DNA from: Rhodosorus marinus
Taxonomy: Eukaryota > Rhodophyta > Stylonematophyceae > Stylonematales > Stylonemataceae
Length of the DNA: 64,000 nt
Direction of reading: 5' to 3'
NCBI GenBank assembly: GCA_029953675.1
Contig: JAMWBK010000012.1
Coordinates: 1,054,001 to 1,118,000, forward strand
The translations under genes and the position numbers were made by a program. The number at the start of each line of letters is the position of its first letter. Within the stretch, counting starts at the first letter, position 1. The notes beneath the pieces are model-generated. The model made no database searches, was not told the origin of the DNA, and worked only from the letters and a program-made list of their open reading frames with translations. Positions 57,519 through 64,000 of this stretch are shown here, in pieces.

Positions 57519-58808
57519 CGGGCCTCCCCTCAGTCGGGAAGGCAGATCGAATATCCGGAGGAGGTGCCTCGGAGGGAGGCTCAGGAGCCGCACGACGCTT
57601 ACGTGGAGGGCGCACGAAGGAACTAAAAGACCTGAAGAAAGTAGACACAGGGTTTTCAGCAGCGGAGTCTTGACTGAGGGTGTCCAGAGCCAGCGGATTC
57701 GGAGAGGCCGATGGTGCTTCTGCCATGTCGGTGTCACGAGCCTCGGAGACAGGGCGAGGGGAGGAAGGGTGCTCAAGAGTCGGCGGCAGAAGGTCAAACG
57801 CAGGGTGAGCTTCCAGCAGGGTGGCCTCAGTGGAGAGGAAGGCCTCTAGCGCGGTGCGGAGGACCCCGCGAGGAGGAAAACGCGCGAAGAGGCTCGCCTG
57901 TATGCGCGAGAGCCGCGCCGCATGAGTGTGTAGCGCGACAACCGAAGCCTGCGAGGCATCCAGGTTTTGCAAGGCCGACGGAGGAACCCAGCCGGCGTCA
58001 AAACGATCGAACTCGACAAACAAAGAGACATGAGGACGAGTCAGTATCATGTTGGCCAGAGCAGAGCGCTGGGGCGCGGGGGTGGTTACAAGCGATTGAA
58101 GGAACTGGTAAGCCGAGTCAGTAACAAGAAAACAGGCATGAGGGCCGTGAAGTCCACATATAGGAATTCAGACGGGGCGACCCCAAGGGAGGAAGCCATG
58201 GTGTCGCGAAAATCGCGGTAGTGGACGGGCGCGCGGCCCCGACCACGAGAGGGGGTCTGGGGACGCACGTTCGTCATCCAAACAAAGTGGAACGGAGATA
58301 GTTGGCGAGAAGAGTCAATAGGGATGTGTTGTGGCATCATACGCACCATTGCCGTCGTGCGTTGTTCAGAAGAGCCCCTGCGTAGGACCTGCGAATAGGT
58401 CGCACGTGGGGCACTGGAGGGAGCAGGATTCGGGCCCGACGCGGGCCCAGGAGGCGTCTGTCCTTGAATAGGGGTAGGCCAGTCGGAATCAGGAATGACC
58501 GGAGCGGAGCGCTCGGGTCGGGTGGAGGCAGGCCCCGCTGTACCGTGCGGATCCGCGGGGACGGGCACCGGGGGGTATGGGGCAGGCGCGGAGGCGGAGA
58601 AGCGCTCCAAATAGGCGATCAGCAGGGGCAGGCGGTGTTCCTGGGAAGCAGTCACAAGAAGACTCGTCAGTTTCGAGCAGATCCCATGGGCTAACTCGTC
58701 AGCGCAGTCCGTGAGGGTGGCCGCGGTACTAAACCCGCCCACGCAGAGCTCCACGCGCGCTGAGAGAACGGCTCCGTCCGCCGGAATGGGTGGGGAAACC
58801 CCAACCAT
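57511..58808 (-). pseudogene. LINE-C ORF1, one frameshift
   Basis: The upstream part (from Met at 58808, MVGVSPPIPADGAV, to about 58100) encodes a Pro/Ala-rich protein with a conserved-looking SEFLYVDFTALMPVFLLLTR segment, comparable to SYVVHVDFIASHACLLC in LINE-B ORF1. The downstream part (about 58110-57511) continues in another frame (MILTRPHVSLFVEFDRFDAG) and ends in a basic PPRKRRAAPEP stretch. One small indel near 58100-58120 separates them. The start is uncertain because the frame is open further upstream. Confidence 0.75.
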
Positions 58809-59089
58809 AGCGATTGGAAGGTGTGAAAAACCGATTCCTCCACGAAGCCCCCAAAAAGAGAACTTGTTCCCAACGTTTGCAACCCAAGAAAAACCACCAC
58901 GACCTCCAAGGGGCGCTAGCAACCCCCAGCACGCACCACACCACGAGAAGATGCGGGGGAAAGGCTGTAGAAAGGAGCGCCTCCCACCGAAGAACACAAT
59001 TGCGACTCAAAACCACCAAAAGCCAGCACCATACACCCTCACGAAACCAAAACCCGTGGTAGCGAATACGGTTGCGCATTGTAAGCACC

Positions 59090-59505
59090 ATTTGTTTAAT
59101 CGGAGATTGGAAGAAAAAACCCCGAGTGGAAAAAAAAGACTAGGCGCGGCGAAGATCGCGCGCCGCCAACATTAAAGCAGCGTTCATAACTAGAGCAAGA
59201 AAGTTAAACGGGTAAACAACGAGAACAGACCGTCAGGGCGTTCGCGGAACACTTCCCGAAGCTAACGAGAACCAAAGGAATCCATTAACCCAAAACGCTC
59301 AATGACCATTGTACCAGGCGATGAGCTTAGAGCCGAAGCACGAATGCCTGGGGAAGACAAGACCCCCGTATATTTCAACTCTTTGAGACGTTTCATACTG
59401 GCAGCGGCAAGTCCATGGCGCTCTCCCGCAGCCGGCAAATAACGACTTAGCCTGAGGATTAAGAACAGCAAGATCAACGTACGTCGTACAGCGGCTATCG
59501 ACACA
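59090..59505 (-). mobile_element. LINE-C 3' fragment
   Basis: The reverse complement runs from the RLE part (YVDLAVLNPQA) through ASSPGTMVIERFGLMDSFGS to the 3' UTR. It ends in TTCTTCCAATCTCCGATTAA and ACAAATGG. Decayed, with frameshifts; 20-30 bp from the right target duplication of the complete LINE-C. Confidence 0.75.
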
Positions 59506-59767
59506 GGTGACCTCGTGGTTTGATAGTCTCATACTGGCAGCGGCAAATACACGGCGCTCTCCCGCAGTCGGCAAATAGCGACTAGCCTGAGGATTAGGAA
59601 CGGCAAGATCAACGTACGTCGTACTGCGGCTATTGTGACAAATGACCACGAGGCAGCCCCTCGGCGTTCATCATTTTGGTAGTCTGCGATAGGCAAGGCT
59701 TCCCACGTTCAATTTCAAGACCGGCTTGCCGTACGATAGGCCGAAGTTCGCGGTATAACAGGTTCAG
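59506..59767 (-). mobile_element. LINE-C fragment with a repeated RLE segment
   Basis: About 130 bp encoding YVDLAVPNPQASRYLPTAGE occur here and again, diverged, at about 59390-59500. The join at AACCACGAGGTCACCTGTG indicates two overlapping fragments. The right part encodes LNLLYRELRPIVRQAGLEIE. Confidence 0.7.
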
Positions 59768-60229
59768 TAGGGGTGTGCCAAGTGCGCCAGGGTTTTCGCT
59801 GTTTACGACCCAGAAGTGGGTAAACCCGCGAAAACAGGGGGGTTTAATGGGGAGGAGATAAACGGACAACATTAGTGGCCAATAGGGGATTCCAGCGCGT
59901 GCGTGCGTCAAACATTTGGTGGGTGTGGATTGAAATTTTAATGATTATCGCGGGGTTTTTGGCCGAGAAATGCAACTGTTTTCATGGGGGGTACCGGGTG
60001 GTTTTAGAAGAGCTACGTGAGCTCGACTCGGGCTTCGGAGCATTCCCCAGATCTCGATGATTAAGTTTCTTGCAGGAAATGGGATCATCGTTCTTTTCCG
60101 AAGAGCTTTTGAAGGTTGGGAGAGAGTCATAAAATAGAAGCGGAGGCAGTACGTCCTAGCTTGTGAACATCAAGTCCTTACCGGACCCTTTTTCCATGGA
60201 CAAGCTTGTAGAGTTCGGTTTTTTGGCTG
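59768..60229. other. Gene-free stretch with an imperfect palindrome
   Basis: GTTTTCGC-GTTTAC-ACCCA at about 59791-59813 pairs imperfectly with TGGGTAAACCCGCGAAAAC at 59817-59836. No gene recognised. Confidence 0.45.
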
Positions 60230-60241
60230 AAAGGTTTATTC

Positions 60242-60278
60242 GAATGAATGGTTTAATCGGAGGCTGAAAAAAAAAAAA
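60242..60278 (-). mobile_element. 37-bp LINE-C 3'-terminal insertion with 12-bp target-site duplication
   Basis: AAAGGTTTATTC occurs at 60230-60241 and 60279-60290. Between them lie only the T-run, CAGCCTCCGATTAAACC and an ATTCATTC tail of LINE-C (minus strand). This is a complete insertion event retaining just the extreme 3' end. Confidence 0.85.
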
Positions 60279-60290
60279 AAAGGTTTATTC

Positions 60291-60544
60291 AGGGTACTCA
60301 ATAAAAGTACAACTCCTCAACTTTTGTGTTTCAGGTTGCAAGGGCTTCGGATGCCTTTCTAGGAACTATCTGAGAAAAAGATCTCAGCAACGTCTTCATT
60401 TGTCGGAAAAAGCTTTCCGGTCCTTTGTCCTCGCCGCCCGTGTCTTAGTAGCTCTGCTAGACTGTTTTAACGGAACTCGTGCATGCTAGCAGTGGAACAT
60501 GTCAAACCATAGCCATCCGTCTGCGTTCCCATTTGCAAACATTA
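60291..60544. other. Gene-free stretch
   Basis: Nothing recognised on either strand. Confidence 0.45.
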
Positions 60545-60672
60545 TATTGAATTTGTTTTATCGGAGGCTGAAAGAAAAAAAACCCGAGGGGAAAAAAAAG
60601 ACTAAGCGCGGCGAACATCGTGAGCCTCCAACATCAAAGCAGCGTTCACACGCCACAGCAAGAAACTTAGGG
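60545..60672 (-). mobile_element. LINE-C 3'-UTR fragment
   Basis: The reverse complement contains AAGTTTCTTGCTGTGGCGTG, a GATGTTGGAGGC stretch, the T-run/CCCCTCGGG box and TCAGCCTCCGATAAAACAAA. The tail has decayed. Confidence 0.7.
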
Positions 60673-60747
60673 GTGAAGCTCAGCGGGCTTTCGAGTCCCC
60701 ATGAATGGATCCCTGTTCCTAGCCACCCTAGCCGCAGTTGTGCTCAT

Positions 60748-62118
60748 TTAGCTCTTGGATGAGCCCCTCGATCTTGAAGCTGCTCCCGACAGGGACTTGA
60801 TTCGTGCACAGATCGCTCTACCGTTGCGATTAGGGGGATTCGGCGTCGCAGACCGTGGGCTGGTATGCTCGCCAGCGGCGGTTGCCTCCTGGGCTACCGC
60901 GCTGCGACCGTTGGTGACCTTCCAGATGCGAAGTGCCTGCCTCTTGGCTCGAGCTTTGACCAACGAGGATCCAGTGACCCTGCCGCCCCCGCTTTTGACA
61001 ATTTATGATGGTCTTCAACACGCGTTCAGGAGGTGCAACGCCGTGCCGGACGCAAATCGGTCCCGCTTTCGTTCCTTGAGGGAGCTGTTATGGGGACGAG
61101 CTGAAGCGTTTGAGGATTCTCCCCTCGACCGAGTTCTTGCCGATGACGGAGAGGCTAGCCCCGGGTCACCTGTTGCAGACTACCCGGGTTTGAGCCGATT
61201 GTGGAGCTCCCGCACTGATGTGATTCAACAGAGCCTCACCTGGGGCCAACACAGTGCCGCTCACACAGTCATGCTCAATTCTCCTCTCACGCCGCCTACC
61301 ACTGCCGCTCGTCTCCGCGGCATGGGAGGCCACCTCTCGCACTTGTGGTTAACCACTCTACCGTCGTCATTGAGTCATCGTCTCGATGCTTTCCAGTTCC
61401 GTTCTGTCGCACGGATCTATCTCGGTTTGCCACAGGCTCCGTGGCACTCTAATCGGCCGTCTTTCTGTCAGGGATGTGAGAGCCGGATTGACGCTTGTGG
61501 CTACCACTTCCTGGGTTCCTGCGGACTGTTGCGAGGTCTCCGTACGAGGCGTCACACTCGCCTCAAGTACATCCTCAGCGAATTTTTGACTCGGATAGGG
61601 CATACGGTTGAGGTTGAGTCGGAACTGCCCAGATCAATCTCGGACTCTGCACCGCCCCGTTGTATAGCCGATCTCCTCGTCTCCGACGCTGCTGCCAGAC
61701 GCTCAACATATGTGGACCTTGTGATTACCTGACCCGTGGCCAGCGCCTACCTGACCGCAGCCGCCCGCCGCCGGGGGGCCGCGGCTTCGGCCCTTCGAAG
61801 AGTTAAGGAACGACGGTATGCTGAGAGCATGGCCAGTCTGCCTTGCGCTGAGGGTCGCTCTCACCGATTCCAGCCATTCATTGTGGAAAGCTTTGGTCAC
61901 GTGGATAAATCGGGTTTAGAGTGGATGCGGAAATGTTTTGCTGAGCATCCTACTGAATATTTGGCGCTCTTGAGGCGTTTAAGTGTCTCCCTTTGGCGAT
62001 ATTCCAGCGACATGCTTTCCGAGGCGCGCCATCGGTGCCTGGGGTTGCATGCTTCCCTTCCTAGTTATTAGTTCATCTTCACGCCTTGCGTAGCGCTTCA
62101 GGCTATGCTAGTAAAGTC
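60748..62118 (+). mobile_element. LINE-A copy with 13-bp target-site duplication, one in-frame TGA
   Basis: Flanked by CAGTTGTGCTCAT at 60735-60747 and 62119-62131. The sense frame runs 60755-62071 with a single TGA at 61730-61732. It covers the thumb (DRDLIRAQIALPLRLGGFG), the knuckle CQGCESRIDACGYHFLGSC, RCIADLLVSD...YVDLVIT, then the complete C terminus. It is nearly identical to the copy at 21888-23711, including the TGA. The 3' UTR ends CTATGCTAGTAAAGTC(C). It lies 135 bp beyond the Spondin_N stop codon. Confidence 0.93.
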
Positions 62119-62253
62119 CAGTTGTGCTCATAAGACCTGATTTTAAGACCCATCGTGGTGATGTTTACTTCCTCTATCAATAAATCCACAGTATGGAGCA
62201 TACTACCCAGGACCTTCTACTTATTCGAACAGCAGAGTCTCCCGATGAAGGGT

Positions 62254-62952
62254 CTAATTCCTCCGAGTGCGCACAAGTGAGATCTTCACCGATCCAACAG
62301 GCACTCCGTCGAATCGAGATCCCAGGATCGACACAATCGGCTCCTGGGGCCTCGTTGGCCTGTTGTTCGTCCTGAAGCTGTTTCCCTTCTCCGTTCCAGC
62401 ATCCCAAACGCTCAGGTTCTGTTCGAATTTCTTAATCCATTTGCCACGACTCTCGTTGCACAACTGTACATCGTCGAAGCCAGTGAACCAGTCCGGGCTC
62501 GGTGCCGCCATAGCGATCGCCGACGCGTAGGTGCGGTATTTGTCGAGTTTGATGAGAACAGTGACCCTCTGAGATCCATCCTCGGTAGGCTCTTCCGTGT
62601 ATACAAAGTCAAAAACGTTACGGCCCTTTTGGCTCTCCAACTCGTCCAAAAGGGTGCCGATCTTTCCCATCTCAGCAACATTCTCAACACCCTTGGTGGA
62701 GAATCCATGTGGGGTCCAGACATGGTATCCGATTCCGTGAGAGGCAACAACGGTCTGAGAGAAGTGGCCATCTGATGGGTAGGCGTTGGGGTGGGTAGCC
62801 CCGGTCCACAAATAGTCAATGACCACCTTGTAAATAGCACTTCCACTGCACTTGGAGTCGCTCATCCTCTCGACGTCATCCAGTTGGACCGCTGATCCTA
62901 CCGCGGTGACCGCGAGAACTGCCGCGGCAACGAACATCATCTTCGCCATCAT
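62254..62952 (-). CDS. Secreted Spondin_N-domain protein
   Basis: A protein of 232 residues. The signal peptide (MFVAAAVLAVTAVGSA core) supports the start at 62952. Residues about 35-225 form one Spondin_N domain. The motifs are AIYKVVIDYLWTGATHPNAY, FSQTVVASHGIGYHVWTPHG, GVENVAEMG, the hallmark APSPDWFTGFDDVQLC, VWDAGTEKGNSFRTNN, and TRPQEPIVSILG before the C terminus. In animals this beta-sandwich domain is found in F-spondin-type extracellular matrix proteins and can bind calcium or carbohydrate; stand-alone forms occur in bacteria and algae. There is no thrombospondin repeat or reeler domain, so it is a minimal, probably extracellular, matrix-associated form. The 3' neighbour is a recent LINE-A. 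Confidence 0.93.
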   Translation of the reverse strand: MMAKMMFVAAAVLAVTAVGSAVQLDDVERMSDSKCSGSAIYKVVIDYLWTGATHPNAYPSDGHFSQTVVASHGIGYHVWTPHGFSTKGVENVAEMGKIGTLLDELESQKGRNVFDFVYTEEPTEDGSQRVTVLIKLDKYRTYASAIAMAAPSPDWFTGFDDVQLCNESRGKWIKKFEQNLSVWDAGTEKGNSFRTNNRPTRPQEPIVSILGSRFDGVPVGSVKISLVRTRRN

Positions 62953-63066
62953 TTTTACAGAAATCCTCTGTTCTTAACCCAAAGCCGTTTGTCTCCTACT
63001 CTGCTTGCTTGTCCTTGTTTGAATCTTTTTTGACATCCTCACAGCGTCATGACATAGCTCGCTCGC

Positions 63067-63074
63067 ATTTATAG
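63067..63074 (-). promoter_or_regulatory. TATA box of the Spondin_N gene
   Basis: The minus strand reads CTATAAAT, 122 bp upstream of the ATG at 62952, similar to the spacing at the RTX gene (112 bp). Confidence 0.6.
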
Positions 63075-64000
63075 TCATCAAGAGACGAGAACTGTAGCCG
63101 AGACCCCTTCCCTATTCTCAGCTCAAGATCTAGACATAACAATCGCGTTAAATCTTTGCCCTAAAGAGGATGACTTTTCGTCTTGACGTGGCCTAGCCTC
63201 ACTGATGTCGCTCGTCTAACCAGCTCCCCATCAATGATATGCTTTTCTCTTTCCAGTCAAATCTTCGTCATCCGGTCTTACCTTGGAATACGCGTCGGTT
63301 CTGTACGCCACTCTGCTGCCTGGTGGCCTACGTGAGCTTTTCTCATATCAGCGGTATTGCCATTAGGTAGTGTTTTGACAGAATCCTGATGGCGTAAAGT
63401 TTCTTTCCTTCGCTCGGCTATGTGCAAAATTCTGGAGCTAAATCCGAGGAGAATGCTTCAGAAGGAGGACGAGAAGGCAGCTCGGAACAAGTTTTTGTCC
63501 TCGACCTGAAAGAAAGCAACAAACTTTTGCTTCTGGTTGTTGTTTTTTTATGTTTCGGACAGGAGAACGAGGATCCTCGATCATAGGCGAGAGAAAAGGT
63601 CGGGCAGAAAAAAAGAGGCTATGCAGAGATTTCGATTGGAAGGCCTACAACCGTTGAAACGAGAGATGGGGGAGTGGGTTAAGAAGCGAGCTCGGTATGC
63701 GCTTGTCCCTCATCATCACCGCAACTAGTGTTGAACAGGGGACTGAGGTCTACTCGAATTCGATCAGTTTGAGCGAAGTTTCTTTCATTTCGATTTTCTC
63801 TTATTCGACGCTGTGGCTCAGGTCGGCTCTCAATCAGCTCACACGCGGTCCCCATTGCCCGTCTGCCCGTCTGGGGGAGAAGAATCTACATCTGAGCGGA
63901 TGCCTCTTTCCGCCGCCTTTACGTGGAGAGGGCTGTTCTAATTTAGCAGGGCTTGTTGCGTGGTATTCTGTATAGCCATGGGGTTGCGCGGGGCGACGCA
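63075..64000. other. Gene-free stretch to the window edge
   Basis: No gene, RNA or known transposon recognised. A polypyrimidine stretch and GTTGTTGTTTTTTTAT lie near 63536-63551. Confidence 0.45.

Larger units (their letters stand above)
54309..59057 (-). mobile_element. Complete LINE-C with 15-bp target-site duplication
   Basis: A 4749-bp non-LTR retrotransposon on the minus strand, flanked by GGTAGCGAATACGGT at 54294-54308 and 59058-59072, so both ends are defined. The 5' UTR (59057-58809) is followed by ORF1, broken by one frameshift, and an intact ORF2. The 3' UTR has two T-runs around CCCCTCGGGG, then CAGCCTCCGATTAAACCATT and (CGTT)n at the end. There is no poly(A) tail. RLE plus CX2C...HX4C knuckle place it in the early-branching R2/NeSL-like group by architecture. 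The 3' end appears identical to the fragments at 17957 and 19412, so this is the youngest LINE family here. Confidence 0.95.

Noticed and set aside
61724-61740. TGA read as selenocysteine or reassigned codon in LINE-A
   Set aside because: Host genes end in TGA (for example the SDR and the 870-residue protein), other LINE-A copies have TGC or Tyr codons here, and no SECIS-like element was seen. Shared nonsense mutation is simpler.
1-64000. tRNA and rRNA genes
   Set aside because: No convincing B-box plus A-box pair or rRNA signature was seen by eye; a covariance-model scan would be needed to exclude divergent tRNAs.

Overview
The window is nuclear DNA of a eukaryote with intron-poor genes and a heavy transposon load. 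The best fit is a marine macroalga, most plausibly a florideophyte red alga of the Chondrus type. That is an inference from long uninterrupted reading frames, TATA boxes 89-122 bp upstream of start codons, a secreted formylglycine-type sulfatase, a Spondin_N protein, abundant restriction-like-endonuclease (RLE) LINEs, Ty3 elements and a U2 snRNA sequence. No species-diagnostic marker is present. Only six host protein genes look intact; most of the rest is retrotransposon sequence.

Host genes. From 1 to 15.8 kb are three large secreted proteins: an RTX-type calcium-binding repeat protein (484-1818, +) behind a duplicated promoter, a 1286-residue glycine-rich plus helical protein (7739-11599, +), and an 870-residue cysteine-rich protein (13151-15763, -). 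The first and third share a cysteine-rich N-terminal domain that I do not recognise as a named family. Farther on are a short-chain dehydrogenase (31519-32466, +), a secreted sulfatase (51366-53030, -) and a small Spondin_N protein (62254-62952, -). Five of the six are predicted to be exported, so the host content looks like an extracellular-matrix or cell-surface set.

Transposons. I use working names. LINE-A and its relative LINE-D end in a 3' tail of the type GGCTATGYTAGTAAAACC. LINE-B ends in TAGTCTGGGGT. LINE-C ends in a short (ATTC/TTCG)n tail. All carry a reverse transcriptase (seen in A, B and C), a CX2C...HX4C knuckle and an RLE-like R-x-(A/P)-D...VD motif. One LINE-C copy is complete (54309-59057, -, 15-bp target-site duplication) with an uninterrupted 1047-residue ORF2. 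Copies are repeatedly joined head to tail exactly at 3' tails (for example 34.6-38.6 kb and 21.5-25.7 kb). A U2 snRNA sequence at 21.69 kb sits at the 5' end of a truncated LINE-A. Two Ty3 elements are complete with both LTRs: a degraded one with 107-bp LTRs (26739-31130) inside a 144-bp satellite array, and a well preserved chromovirus-like one (38566-43218) inside LINE-B. A Copia-like 3' LTR and inverted Ty3 fragments lie at 19.9-21.5 kb.

The intervals around 4.7-7.2, 15.8-17.9, 32.5-33.8, 46.7-49.9, 53.4-54.2, 59.8-60.5 and 63.1-64.0 kb hold no recognisable gene, apart from local repeats and one possible eroded gene at 32.6-33.7 kb.
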